This document shows positions 26,733 to 36,066 of a DNA stretch of 64,000 nucleotides, piece by piece. This DNA is from Nitrospira sp. (GTDB lineage: Bacteria; Nitrospirota; Nitrospiria; Nitrospirales; Nitrospiraceae). The notes below the pieces were generated by a model. The model saw nothing but the letters and a program-made list of their open reading frames with translations. It had not been told where the DNA came from and did not search any database. The position numbers and the translations under genes are program-made. The stretch spans positions 38,457 to 102,456 of the forward strand of contig JADYYH010000044.1 of NCBI GenBank assembly GCA_020853775.1, read 5' to 3'. Each line of letters opens with the position of its first letter. Position 1 is the first letter of the stretch.

Positions 26733-27239
26733 TTATTTGGACTCGGGTGCGGGTCTGAATTTCGGTGGCGGCGGAGACGCGCCCTGCCCCGGAGCCGCCG
26801 TGCTGCCGCAATCAGGCGGGCACTTGACGCCGCCCTGGCTTGGATCGGGCATACTCGACCCCATCTGCTGCGATTGGCATTGTGACACCAGTCCGCCATC
26901 GACGGACCCGCAACGTGAAGGCACATTCGACCGGCCGACCTCGCTATAGCCTTCAGGACAGGAACCGCACACGGACAGCATGTTGCTGCCTACGGGCACA
27001 CATTGCACCAACATGGGATCTCCATCCTTGCAGAGCTCCGGGGCATTGGTCCTCCCGGTGGTGGCATATCCTTCCGGGCATACCCCGCAGGTCTTGCGAA
27101 TACTTTTCGGCTCCTCCAGGCCGTCGGCGGCTAAGACTCGCTCCGTCATCGAGACACAGAGCAAGACGACCACAACGGCGAGTCCGGTCACGATTGCTCG
27201 CCGCCTGCTTCTCGTTTGTGCACGCTCAGTCATTGGCAT
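26733..27239 (-). CDS. Secreted Cys-rich repeat protein between ruvA and ruvB
   Basis: A 168-residue protein with a signal anchor (residues about 14-37, ending VLAADG). The mature part has two copies of a CGxCPEGY...GR.N.P..C unit (CGVCPEGYATTGRTNAPELC and CGSCPEGYSEVGRSNVPSRC), each followed by another cysteine, then a Pro-rich tail. Evenly spaced cysteines suggest disulfides in the periplasm or metal binding. I do not recognise a family. The gene lies three bases after ruvA and 29 before ruvB, all on one strand, so it is probably co-transcribed with them. Confidence 0.7.
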   Translation of the reverse strand: MPMTERAQTRSRRRAIVTGLAVVVVLLCVSMTERVLAADGLEEPKSIRKTCGVCPEGYATTGRTNAPELCKDGDPMLVQCVPVGSNMLSVCGSCPEGYSEVGRSNVPSRCGSVDGGLVSQCQSQQMGSSMPDPSQGGVKCPPDCGSTAAPGQGASPPPPKFRPAPESK

Positions 27240-27242
27240 GTG

Positions 27243-27851
27243 TCACCCCTTGGCCAGGTCTTTGAGGGCCTCTCGAATCACCTGCTCTAACCCCTGCGTC
27301 ATCGCACCGGCTTCCTCCACCCGCTTCAACGCCTCTTTCACATCCGGTTGCCGATAGCCGAGATTCACTAACGCCGACAAGGCATCCTCGTACAGCGGAT
27401 TGGCGGATCGTCCAGGGCCAGCTCCGGCTGGCTCGCCGGACGGATGCAATCGAGCCACCTTGTCCTTAAGCTCCAGTGCAATTCTCGCCGCCGACTTTTT
27501 GCCGATCCCCGGTACGGTGCCCAACTTTTCGATATCTCCCGCCTGAATCGCCGCGTACAGGTCTCGCACGGACAGCGTGGAGAGTACGCTGAGCCCCAAC
27601 TTCGGCCCGATCCCGGAAATGCCGGTCAACAGCAGAAAGGCTTCCTTCTCGGCGGCCGTGAGAAATCCGAACAACTGGATCGCATCCTCGCGCACATGCG
27701 TATGGACGCTGAGCGTCACCGGCTCATGCTGATTGGGCAACGAATAATAGGTACTGAGAGGAACCAGGACCTCATAACCCACGCCATGGACATCGAGCGT
27801 GACTTGCGAGGGCGCCTTGAAGGCCACGAGGCCTGTCAGTAAGGCGATCAT
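27243..27851 (-). CDS. ruvA: Holliday junction DNA helicase RuvA
   Basis: The junction-binding subunit of RuvAB. The N-terminal OB domain (residues 1-62) is followed by two helix-hairpin-helix motifs (LTGISGIGPKLGLSVLST and TVPGIGKKSAARIALEL). The C-terminal RuvB-contacting domain has ALVNLGY. At 202 residues it is the standard length. Confidence 0.96.
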   Translation of the reverse strand: MIALLTGLVAFKAPSQVTLDVHGVGYEVLVPLSTYYSLPNQHEPVTLSVHTHVREDAIQLFGFLTAAEKEAFLLLTGISGIGPKLGLSVLSTLSVRDLYAAIQAGDIEKLGTVPGIGKKSAARIALELKDKVARLHPSGEPAGAGPGRSANPLYEDALSALVNLGYRQPDVKEALKRVEEAGAMTQGLEQVIREALKDLAKG

Positions 27852-27932
27852 TTGATCAGTAGGAACGAGTGCGGCGGAGTGATGGATGAATAGACTGCGT
27901 GTTCGTCGATACTCAGTGCCGAAACTCCCGGA

Positions 27933-28688
27933 TTAGGCGGTGGCGGCGGCAACTTTCTCCATGACCTCGTCGGAGATATCAAAGTTCGCATGAACCTTCT
28001 GCACATCGTCATGCTCGTCCAGAATTTCCATGAGCTTCAGCATGTGTTCGGCGGCCTTTTCTTCCAACGCAATCGTATTCTGGGGAATGAAGTTTAATTC
28101 AGCAAGCGTATACTCGATTTTGGCGTCGCTCAGGGCTTTCTTCACAGCCTCAAAATCCTGCGGGCTGGTCAGCACTTCGAACGCCTTATCGCTGACCTTC
28201 ACGTCTTCCGCTCCGGCTTCGAGGGCAATGGTGAGCAGCGCATCTTCCTCCACCTTGCCCTTCTCGACGACCAGTACGCCTTTCTTATGGAATTGCCAGG
28301 CGACCGCTCCGGCCTCCGCCATATTGCCGCCATTTTTTGTCAGCAGGCTGCGAATTTCGGCGACTGTGCGATTCCGGTTATCCGAGGTAATTTCCATCAA
28401 AACGGCCGTGCCGCCGGGGCCGTACCCCTCAAGCGTGAACTCTTCATATGTCACGCCGGGCAATTCGCCGGTACCCCGCTGAATGGCCTTTTTCATGGTA
28501 TCGCCGGGCATGTTGGCTTCTTTGGCCTTGGCAATAGCCAATCGCAGGCGTGGGTTTCCATCGGGGTCCCCGCCGGATCGCGCCGCAATCGTCAACTCAC
28601 GGATGATCCGCGTGAAGACCTTGCCGCGCTTGGCATCGACCGCCGATTTGTGCCGTTTGATTGTTGCCCAATGACTGTGGCCACCCAT
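27933..28688 (-). CDS. yebC: YebC/PmpR-family DNA-binding / translation factor
   Basis: Starts MGGHSHWATIKRHKSAVDAK, the invariant N-terminus of the family, with a 251-residue three-domain layout. Family members act as transcriptional regulators, and some relieve ribosome stalling at proline runs. The position next to ruvA-ruvB is the classic yebC-ruv arrangement. The start is ATG 28688. Confidence 0.95.
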   Translation of the reverse strand: MGGHSHWATIKRHKSAVDAKRGKVFTRIIRELTIAARSGGDPDGNPRLRLAIAKAKEANMPGDTMKKAIQRGTGELPGVTYEEFTLEGYGPGGTAVLMEITSDNRNRTVAEIRSLLTKNGGNMAEAGAVAWQFHKKGVLVVEKGKVEEDALLTIALEAGAEDVKVSDKAFEVLTSPQDFEAVKKALSDAKIEYTLAELNFIPQNTIALEEKAAEHMLKLMEILDEHDDVQKVHANFDISDEVMEKVAAATA

Positions 28689-28835
28689 GGCGACTCCTCT
28701 TCGCGTGCACCGCCCCTGCTACGCACCAGAGACATGAACGCGCAAAACCGGAATTGAAAAATGTACAGCTAACATAGTCCCGACAAGGGTGTCAACGCGA
28801 GGCCGGTGGCTGCGGTCTTGCTGAACAGGACCGCC

Positions 28836-29681
28836 TTACTCGGAGTAGAACAGGAGCTGCACGCCGATCACGAGGACGAGGCTCGCCCAGACGAGTTCCC
28901 AATACGACCGTTCTGTCGCCAGCTGCCTCTGACGCCAGCCGGAAATCAACTTTGACGACCCTGCTGTAATCGCCATGGTTCCCATCAAGAGGTGATGCAG
29001 GGCGATTTTGTCGGCGGCGGGATGATCACCATGGGAATGGGTGAACAACATGAGGCCCCCCAGGACGGCAAATATCGGAAGTGGCACCATCCACGCCGCA
29101 TGGGCAAACCAGCCGAGACGCCGCAAAAATTCGATCGCTCCCACTGCAAACGCCAGCACGCCATAGGTTTTATGCTGCAACACCTCCGGATCGCTTCCGG
29201 AAAATGTCTGCATAAAGGTCATCGACCCGATCGGCCAGGAATCATGGTCGCTCCAAATAAGCAGGAACACGCCGGCCACACCGAGGGCCCCTGGAAGTAG
29301 AAAGCGCGTCCAGGCCAGGACCGGCCATCCCAGCGCCTGGCGCAATTCGCTCAGCCCGATCAGGAGGAGAAACACGCCAGCCAGGTGATGATTGAATTCG
29401 GAGTATGCAATGCCTTCACGCGACCCTTCCCACGGAAGCCCAGACGACGACGGTGCGTGGTGGTGCCCGTGATTCTCGACGGAGGTGGAGTAACCGGGAT
29501 CAGCAGACTCTGCGACGCGAGAAGAGGCGACCCAGGCGAAGATCGCGACGCCACAGATGACGAGCAGCGCACACCAAGGCCCTAGAAATCTCAGACAATA
29601 ATTCGGTCGAGAGAGGAAAACCGGCGGGAATCGAACGGCCCATCCTGGCTTCCGGACGGGCCGAGCACTCGTCTCACGCAT
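28836..29681 (-). CDS. Seven-helix His-rich membrane protein, unknown
   Basis: A 281-residue inner-membrane protein with about seven predicted helices. The first is at residues about 30-52, followed by a periplasmic His-rich loop (NHGHHHAPSS). Further histidines sit in FNHHLAG, THSHGDH and LHHLLMG, at or near membrane faces. This resembles copper-resistance (CopD-like) or metal-sensing proteins, but I cannot place it in a named family. The downstream product is unrelated yebC; the upstream gene is the two-repeat PCP_red protein, 11 bases away. Confidence 0.7.
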   Translation of the reverse strand: MRETSARPVRKPGWAVRFPPVFLSRPNYCLRFLGPWCALLVICGVAIFAWVASSRVAESADPGYSTSVENHGHHHAPSSSGLPWEGSREGIAYSEFNHHLAGVFLLLIGLSELRQALGWPVLAWTRFLLPGALGVAGVFLLIWSDHDSWPIGSMTFMQTFSGSDPEVLQHKTYGVLAFAVGAIEFLRRLGWFAHAAWMVPLPIFAVLGGLMLFTHSHGDHPAADKIALHHLLMGTMAITAGSSKLISGWRQRQLATERSYWELVWASLVLVIGVQLLFYSE

Positions 29682-29692
29682 GCATTCGTCTA

Positions 29693-30454
29693 CTACATGA
29701 ACTTCATGAACTTCTCTTTGGCTTCGTCCATGACCTGCGCAGTAATCTCGACCAAGCCTCGTTCCTTGGCGATCCGCTCGATTTCCCGGCGAGCCATGGG
29801 ACGAATGAAGTCTGGGATATTATCCATGCGCTGTTCGGCATCTTTGGTCCACGCGATGCCGTTGGGCGAATCATTCTTGGAATCATCCATCACCTGCAGC
29901 GTGATGCTCTTGTATCCATTCTTGCGCGCATAGGCTTCGACGCTGCTTTGCACCATCGGCTTCACAAAAGAGGGCAGACGCTCTAATTTTTCCTTGGCGT
30001 CCGCGGTCCAGGTAAATTCGCTCGTGCCGTTTCCATTCTGAGGTTTGCCGCCGGAGGTTAATCCCATTTCCGCGACCATCGCGGAAAAGGGACACCCGCC
30101 CGAGGTCTTCTCTCCACCGGCCGCAGGCATACTGGCCTTGGGTGCTGCCGCCGCCGTCGCCGGCTGGCCGCTCTGAATCTTCTCATTAAGATATGCAGCC
30201 ATCTGCCCTGCGCCGGCCTGCGCTTCATCCTTGAGGGTTCCGCGAGTCATCTCAAATGGTTCGGCGGCTTCCGTACGGCCTCCCAGCTTCACCCCGAGCG
30301 ACGCGACCATCTGTGTCTCGCCAGGGTTAGTCACCATGGAAAACTTGGCCTCGCAAGATGGACAGCCGAAGAACACTCCGAGTGAGCCCTCACCGGGTTT
30401 TTCGACCTTTTGAAACGTCATGTAGGTCTCGCAGTTCAGGCAAACGAACTTCAT
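29693..30454 (-). CDS. Zinc-ribbon protein with two PCP_red domains
   Basis: A 253-residue protein. The N-terminus is a zinc ribbon with CLNC and CPSC pairs. A low-complexity Ala-rich linker follows (residues about 95-125), then GGCPFS, and two PCP_red units starting near residues 147 (WTADAKEKLERLPSFVKP) and 200 (WTKDAEQRMDNIPDFIRP). The end, ITAQVMDEAKEKFMKFM, matches the end of the domain in light-independent protochlorophyllide reductase. It lies 26 bases downstream of an Mrp/ApbC-type ATPase, which hints at a shared iron-sulfur or cofactor role (inference). Confidence 0.8.
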   Translation of the reverse strand: MKFVCLNCETYMTFQKVEKPGEGSLGVFFGCPSCEAKFSMVTNPGETQMVASLGVKLGGRTEAAEPFEMTRGTLKDEAQAGAGQMAAYLNEKIQSGQPATAAAAPKASMPAAGGEKTSGGCPFSAMVAEMGLTSGGKPQNGNGTSEFTWTADAKEKLERLPSFVKPMVQSSVEAYARKNGYKSITLQVMDDSKNDSPNGIAWTKDAEQRMDNIPDFIRPMARREIERIAKERGLVEITAQVMDEAKEKFMKFM

Positions 30455-30480
30455 AGGATCCCCCTTCCAGGCCGGTCCGC

Positions 30481-31407
30481 TTAGAGCTTTTCCGCCAGGA
30501 CTTTTTTGTAATCCAGCAACGATTGAATCCGCCCGACGATCTCTTGATATTTCCGGATCGTCGGATACTCAGGATCGAGGAGCGGTTGCCCCTTATCGAA
30601 TGTTTTGGCGAGTGTACGGTCGAAGGGAATGCGACCCAGCAACGGCAGGTCCAGCACCTCGCACATCGCTTCGGTATTCCCTTCGAACAGTTCGTTCTCG
30701 GCGCCACAGGACGGACACCGGTACTCGCTCATATTTTCTACGATACCCAACACCCGGATCCCCATGTCCCTGGCGTAGGTCACTGATTTCTGCACCACAT
30801 CGGACGCAACTTCGGAGGGCGTGGTCACGACAATCGCCCCGGCCAGATCGGGAATAAATCCGGCGATGACCGGCGGTTTGTCTGCAGCCGCGCCGGGAGG
30901 CAAATCGGCCAGAAGATAATCCAGCTCTCCCCACACCACGTCGGCGAGGAATTCGCGAATCACGTTCATTTCCATCAAGCCGAGCCAGACAGGGCTCAAG
31001 TCCATCGGGCCTTTCCATCGCACCGGCGAAGCATCTCCGAGGAAAAAATCCATCGAGGCAACTTTAATCCCGAGTGGCCCCACAGGAGGCTGCGCCCCCT
31101 CCGGCGTCATGGTCAGCGACTGGCCATGCAGACCCATCATGCGCGGGACGCAGGGACCGTTCAGATCGACATCGAGCAATCCCACCTTCGCCCCCTGGCG
31201 CGCAAAGGCCAAGGCGAGATTGACGGTGGTCATGCTCTTGCCGACTCCGCCCTTACCGCTCATCACCACAAGTTTCTGCTTGATGCCGGCCATTCGAGCC
31301 TGCACCTGCTTCATCTGCGCCGTGATCTGCTGCACGACTTTTGCGTCGTCGGAATACTGAAGTTTTGTCAGGATTGACTTGAGATCTTTCCCGGCCGCCA
31401 TGGTCAT
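30481..31407 (-). CDS. Mrp/ApbC/NBP35-type P-loop ATPase
   Basis: A MinD/ParA-related ATPase of 308 residues that in this family carries and transfers iron-sulfur clusters. The deviant Walker A is SGKGGVGKS, with the second signature LLDVDLNGPCVP. The C-terminal cluster-binding CxxC is in CPSCGAENELF. The N-terminal MIP18-like domain of typical Mrp is missing; there is only a short helical leader. It is upstream of the zinc-ribbon/PCP_red gene and probably co-transcribed. Confidence 0.9.
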   Translation of the reverse strand: MTMAAGKDLKSILTKLQYSDDAKVVQQITAQMKQVQARMAGIKQKLVVMSGKGGVGKSMTTVNLALAFARQGAKVGLLDVDLNGPCVPRMMGLHGQSLTMTPEGAQPPVGPLGIKVASMDFFLGDASPVRWKGPMDLSPVWLGLMEMNVIREFLADVVWGELDYLLADLPPGAAADKPPVIAGFIPDLAGAIVVTTPSEVASDVVQKSVTYARDMGIRVLGIVENMSEYRCPSCGAENELFEGNTEAMCEVLDLPLLGRIPFDRTLAKTFDKGQPLLDPEYPTIRKYQEIVGRIQSLLDYKKVLAEKL

Positions 31408-31485
31408 GAAAAACCCTCGAATTTGTTGATGAAGGACGCTACCACAGGGGTTTCGGTGGAGTCAAACCGCTTCCGGGCGCCTTGG

Positions 31486-33333
31486 TCAGATCGAATATTG
31501 AATGTGGGTTTTCGTCCCGGACGGCTGGATCAGCACACCTCGCTTCTTCAATTCCTCAAGGATCTGGCGGGCAGCGGCATCGAAATCCTGCGGGCCGGCA
31601 AAATGCAGGTCCGTGTTCGGCGGCGGCTCTTCCCCTGCCCTGCTCATATGCACCGCAATCACCGGGGCCGGTTGAACCAAGGTCCGTATCATCTCCGCCA
31701 TTCGCTGGTAGTTGATGCCGAACGTTTTGCTGGTCGAGACCACAATAAGCCCTGTATCGATCAATAGTCTGGCCACTTCACCGTATCGACGGACTCGCTC
31801 GGAAGCAAATGACGGGTCGGCGGCCGACAAATCGGCATCCAACCCCTGCAGCAAATTCTCGCCTTCCAACAAATAGGCATGCCGGCTGTCGGCCACCAGC
31901 AATGCCTCGACCCGTCGCGCCAGAAAGGTTTTACCTGTTTGGGCCGAGCCGGTAAACAATACAATGGCCGCGCGATGCCCATACTGCAGCGCCCGGTCCT
32001 CGGACCGGACGTCGCCCGTGAGCCAGGCATATTCGCGCTGCCGTGCCTCCTCGCGCAGTCCTTCCTGCTCGTCGTGCACCAACTCCGTGATGATTCCGCC
32101 CCCGGAAATGTCATATTCGTCCACCAGGACGAAGCGGCCTGTCGATTCAAAGGAAGACGAGAGGTCAAAAGCGAGCGGTGATTTCACGCGCAGGGTCAAT
32201 TCGGCGACTTGATTCCGGGCCACCGATTGGCTCTCCTGTAGCTGTGCCAAGTCAGCCGTGTCGATAATGCGATGGATGACCGCCACCTCGCAGGGCACTT
32301 CCCTCGTGGCCAGACGCAGTACGTACTTCCGCCCTTTCTCGAGGGGCCGCCGACCCATCCAGAACAAATTCACCCGGACGGCCGTCGAAACCAGCGGAAC
32401 TGAATCCCGATGCGACGCAATTTCCCCGCGCTCCACAAAGATCTGCTCATCAAGCGTGATACCAACGGATTGCCCGGCCTGCGCCTCAGCCGGAGGCGGA
32501 TCGACATTGAACCCTTCGATCGATTGCACTACGGCCGTTTTGTTCGAGGGGGAAAACACGAGCTGATCGCCGACCTTCAACCGTCCCGCCGTAATACGTC
32601 CGGCAAGTATTCTCCGGGCGTCAAACTTGTAGACATCCTGGAGCGGAAACCGGAGCGGCTGCTCTGACCGGACCTGCTCCTTCTTGAAGAGCGCCAGCGT
32701 GTCCAGCACGGTGGGGCCTTGATACCAGTTCATGTTGCCGCTTCGGACGGCGATGTTATCCCCCATCTTGGCGCTGACTGGAATCATCTGTTGCGGGACC
32801 GCCCTGAACTGTCCCAAGAACTCCCGATATTCCTTCTCGATCCCATCGAAGACATCCTGACGATAGCCGACCAAATCCATTTTATTGACGACGACGGCGA
32901 ACTGGGTTACGCCGAGCAGCGACAGCAGATACCCGTGCTTCTTCGATTGTTCACGCACCCCCTCCAGCGCATCGATCAGCAAGAGGGCGGCTTCAGCCCG
33001 GGCAGCGCCCGAGATCATATTCTTCAAAAATTCCTTATGCCCCGGCGCGTCAATGATAATGTATTGCCGCCCGTTCCAGATAAAGAACGTGCGCGCCGTA
33101 TCGATCGTAATCCCCTGTTCCTGTTCTTCCAGAAAGGCATCAAACAGGAAGGCATACTCAAACTCCTTGCCCTGTTGCCGGCAGATGGCCTGCACTTTCT
33201 CCAACTTCCCTTCGGGCAATGAGCCGGTGTCGGCATAAAGTCTTCCCACCAACGTGGATTTCCCGTGATCGACGTGGCCCACAATGACGATATTGAGGCT
33301 TTCCTGCGGCTTGGTCTGGTCGTGCTGTGTCAT
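31486..33333 (-). CDS. cysN: Sulfate adenylyltransferase large subunit (CysN) fused to a degenerate APS-kinase domain
   Basis: CysN is the GTPase that activates ATP sulfurylase. The N-terminal GTPase (residues about 1-220) has [17 protein letters not shown] and NKMDLVG. Two beta-barrel domains follow. From about residue 447 the chain continues into a CysC-like fold: the Walker A GSAQTGKT and an EGEN motif remain. The RDPKGLYKKA and FTGID regions that close over APS are absent, and the tail is shortened. So the kinase is probably inactive (inference). It follows cysD on the same strand. Confidence 0.93.
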   Translation of the reverse strand: MTQHDQTKPQESLNIVIVGHVDHGKSTLVGRLYADTGSLPEGKLEKVQAICRQQGKEFEYAFLFDAFLEEQEQGITIDTARTFFIWNGRQYIIIDAPGHKEFLKNMISGAARAEAALLLIDALEGVREQSKKHGYLLSLLGVTQFAVVVNKMDLVGYRQDVFDGIEKEYREFLGQFRAVPQQMIPVSAKMGDNIAVRSGNMNWYQGPTVLDTLALFKKEQVRSEQPLRFPLQDVYKFDARRILAGRITAGRLKVGDQLVFSPSNKTAVVQSIEGFNVDPPPAEAQAGQSVGITLDEQIFVERGEIASHRDSVPLVSTAVRVNLFWMGRRPLEKGRKYVLRLATREVPCEVAVIHRIIDTADLAQLQESQSVARNQVAELTLRVKSPLAFDLSSSFESTGRFVLVDEYDISGGGIITELVHDEQEGLREEARQREYAWLTGDVRSEDRALQYGHRAAIVLFTGSAQTGKTFLARRVEALLVADSRHAYLLEGENLLQGLDADLSAADPSFASERVRRYGEVARLLIDTGLIVVSTSKTFGINYQRMAEMIRTLVQPAPVIAVHMSRAGEEPPPNTDLHFAGPQDFDAAARQILEELKKRGVLIQPSGTKTHIQYSI

Positions 33334-33410
33334 AAAATTACTCGTGCAGTGGAACTCTCATTTCCGAATTTCGTCCAATACCGGCAGCCGGGCGGCTGAG
33401 GACACCGGTC

Positions 33411-34208
33411 TTACATGTAGCCCTTCTTCCGCAGCATTTCCATGCCGCGCCCCGCATCCTGCGCGCGGCCGGCCCGCTCCGCCACCGTGCTCTTGCGCAG
33501 CTCGACAATGATCTCGTCAACTGTCTTCGCGGTCGACTTGATAGGCATGGTACAGGGTGCGCAGCCGAGGCTCCTGTAGCGTGTGCCATCTCCCCGGTCA
33601 AGATAGAGATCCATGAAGGGAATGTTCTCGTGCTTGATGTATTCCCAGATATTGATCTCGGTCCAATCGAGAAGCGGATGAATTCGGATGTGCGTCCCCG
33701 GAGGGAAGGTGGTCTTGAACTGATCCCATAATTCAGGCGGCTGGTCGCGAAAATCCCAATCGCCGTGTTTGTCACGCGGAGAAAAGTATCGCTCCTTCGC
33801 CCTGGTGCTGTCTTCGTCGGCACGCACACCGAGAATGATGCCCGTGTACCCCCTTTCCTCGACGAGATTCTTCATGGCATTCGTCTTCAGTGCCGTGCAG
33901 CAGACATCCCGGCCCAGCGTATGATTCATCCCCGCGGCCAAGGCTTCCTTATTCTGACCCACTACCAGATTGAGCCGCCATTCGCGTGCAATCCGATCAC
34001 GGTATTCGATCATCGCCGGGATTTTGTAACTCGTATCCACGTGCAGCAACGGAAAGGGCACATGTCCGAAGAAGGCCTTGCGAGCCAGCCACAGCAAGAC
34101 CGTCGAATCCTTCCCCATCGACCACAACATGGCGAGGTGATTGAAGTGCTTATAGGCTTCGCGAAGAATGTAGACGCTTTGGTCTTCAAGTTGACGTAAA
34201 TGTTTCAT
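33411..34208 (-). CDS. cysD: Sulfate adenylyltransferase small subunit
   Basis: Adenylates sulfate to APS together with CysN. PP-loop ATPase of 265 residues: the PP motif [19 protein letters not shown], and the family signature [17 protein letters not shown]. Length is slightly below E. coli CysD (302). It lies downstream of the TrpD2-like gene and 77 bases upstream of cysN. Confidence 0.95.
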   Translation of the reverse strand: MKHLRQLEDQSVYILREAYKHFNHLAMLWSMGKDSTVLLWLARKAFFGHVPFPLLHVDTSYKIPAMIEYRDRIAREWRLNLVVGQNKEALAAGMNHTLGRDVCCTALKTNAMKNLVEERGYTGIILGVRADEDSTRAKERYFSPRDKHGDWDFRDQPPELWDQFKTTFPPGTHIRIHPLLDWTEINIWEYIKHENIPFMDLYLDRGDGTRYRSLGCAPCTMPIKSTAKTVDEIIVELRKSTVAERAGRAQDAGRGMEMLRKKGYM

Positions 34209-34225
34209 GATTCACACTCGTGTAT

Positions 34226-35293
34226 TTATGCGGACAGGCCGACTTTCGACGCCGCTCCTGTTTCCGACCCGGCTCCCGCAATCAGTTCTGCCAATTTAGC
34301 CTTCGCTCGACCGGACTCCAACGCACTGCGGGCTGCCGCCAGATTCCCCGTGATCGACGGCCCCTTCCCGGCCGCATAGAGCAGCATGGCGGCATTCAGC
34401 AGAACCCAGTCTCGTTGCCCACCTGGAATCTCATTGGCGACCAATCGCTTGATCAAATCGGCTTCCCGTTCACGCTGCTCCGCAGGGAATCCCGCCATCT
34501 CGCGGAAGGTCGCCATGGCCAGCCCGGCGTCTTTAGGTTGAAAGGTAAAAGGCGTGATGCGTTCGTCTTTGAGTTCCAACAGACGAGTTGAGTTGCCGAT
34601 CGACAGTTCCGGATCTCCTTCGACGCCGCGAATCACCAGCGCGCGCGGGCAACTCAGCATCCGCAAGGCCTCGATCGTTTTTTCGAAATAGGGCGGATGC
34701 GACAAGCCGATCACCTGTGAGGTTGCGCGGGCGGGGTTGAGCATGCGGGCCACGGGATGAAAAAAATTACGCACCCCCAGTTCCTGCCGCATTTCGAGAA
34801 ACCGGCTCACCGGCGGGTGGTAGAGGGCCAGATCCAGATAGGCAAACCCTTTCTTTTCCAACTCAGGACCAACGAGCTTGGCCGTCTGACCGGTTGGAAT
34901 ACCCAGGAGCTTCAAGACGGAGGAGACGCCGCGCCGATCGGCCGGCCCATCCACTCCATGAAGCAACACGACCGCACCGGCCGCCGCCGCAATAATCGCG
35001 GCAGGCACAATGGCGTGAAACGTTTCCCGCTTTCCTGCATAGACGGGCACATCCACGACTCCGAGTCCGGAACGAACCGGCACCGGGGGAACATATTGCC
35101 TGGCCGTGGCGGTGAACGCGGCCAACTCCGTGACCGACTCGGACTTGAAACGCATGGCCGTCAAAAACGCGCCGATTTGAGCCTGCGTGGCAGTCCCTTC
35201 GATCATCAGGCGCATGGCCTGCTTCGCTTCTTCCCACGTGAGATCCTTGGATGTCTTTTGCCCTTTGGCGACTTTGGCGAGCAGATGTTGCAT
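34226..35293 (-). CDS. TrpD2-type anthranilate phosphoribosyltransferase paralogue
   Basis: A 355-residue protein of the glycosyltransferase family 3 (TrpD) fold. The helical N-terminal domain LTWEEAKQAMRLMIEG, TQAQIGAFLTAMRFK matches TrpD. The PRPP-binding GTGGD loop is replaced by PVYAGKRETFHA, and the KHGNR-type motif by LLHGVDGPADRRG, as in YbiB/TrpD2 proteins, which bind nucleic acid and do not make tryptophan. Its place between cysH and cysD in a sulfate operon is odd and suggests a link to sulfur metabolism or its RNA control (inference). Confidence 0.85.
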   Translation of the reverse strand: MQHLLAKVAKGQKTSKDLTWEEAKQAMRLMIEGTATQAQIGAFLTAMRFKSESVTELAAFTATARQYVPPVPVRSGLGVVDVPVYAGKRETFHAIVPAAIIAAAAGAVVLLHGVDGPADRRGVSSVLKLLGIPTGQTAKLVGPELEKKGFAYLDLALYHPPVSRFLEMRQELGVRNFFHPVARMLNPARATSQVIGLSHPPYFEKTIEALRMLSCPRALVIRGVEGDPELSIGNSTRLLELKDERITPFTFQPKDAGLAMATFREMAGFPAEQREREADLIKRLVANEIPGGQRDWVLLNAAMLLYAAGKGPSITGNLAAARSALESGRAKAKLAELIAGAGSETGAASKVGLSA

Positions 35294-35335
35294 GTGATGG
35301 TGGTAACCTTATCTGGTGTCAGGGTGACGATGATG

Positions 35336-36064
35336 TTATTTGTGCAGTCCGCACTCGGTCTTGCCGAAGTTTTTCCACCGACCGGAACGCGGATCGTCTC
35401 CCGGAAGGACAGGCGCTGTGCAATGCGTGCAGCCGATGCTGGGGTAGTTGCGGTCGTGTAAGGTGTTATAGGGCACGTCGTGGAGCTGAAGATACATCCA
35501 CACCTGCTCGCTGCTCCACTTGGCCAACGGGTTCACTTTGACCAGGTTGAATTTCTTATCCCATTCGATCAGCCCCGCATTCGCCCTGGTCGGAGCCTGA
35601 TCCCGTCTGATTCCGGTGATCCAGGCGCTGTACCGACCGAGAATACGCGTCAATGGCTCTATTTTTCTCAGTTCGCAGCACTGATCGGGCTTGCTCGCCC
35701 ACAAAGACGCTCCATGTTGAGCAGCCTGCTGCTCCGGCGTCAAGAGCGATTTCATCTGAATGACCTGGGCCAGCTTCAATCCGTATCGCGCGATAATGCG
35801 GTCCCGCACCTCGAAGGTTTCAGGAAATAGAAAGTCGGTGTCCAGATAAAACAGCGGCGCATCCGGATCGATGCGGTGCACCATGTCCACCAAGGCGACG
35901 TCTTCCGCCCCGAAACTACAGGCGAGCACAATCCGTTGCTGATACGTCTTGAGCGCATACGCCAGCAGGTCCCACGGCTGCTTGGCTTCAAACGAATCGC
36001 TGAGCGCTTTTAACTCTTCATCCGTCGGACGGACAACGGAAGACATTCCTGCCTGTAGCTCCAT
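35336..36064 (-). CDS. cysH: Adenylylsulfate (APS) reductase, CysH family
   Basis: Reduces activated sulfate to sulfite with thioredoxin-type electrons. The PP-loop region has ACSFGAEDVAL and FYLDTDFLFPET. The cysteine set of the APS-specific enzymes is present: CC in DQCCELRK and CxxC in IGCTHCTAP, which together bind a [4Fe-4S] cluster; the catalytic cysteine is in ECGLHK at the C-terminus. This indicates APS rather than PAPS as substrate. The start may be 36064 or the ATG at 36046 (MSSVVRP). The gene is two bases after sir. Confidence 0.93.
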   Translation of the reverse strand: MELQAGMSSVVRPTDEELKALSDSFEAKQPWDLLAYALKTYQQRIVLACSFGAEDVALVDMVHRIDPDAPLFYLDTDFLFPETFEVRDRIIARYGLKLAQVIQMKSLLTPEQQAAQHGASLWASKPDQCCELRKIEPLTRILGRYSAWITGIRRDQAPTRANAGLIEWDKKFNLVKVNPLAKWSSEQVWMYLQLHDVPYNTLHDRNYPSIGCTHCTAPVLPGDDPRSGRWKNFGKTECGLHK

Positions 36065-36066
36065 GC

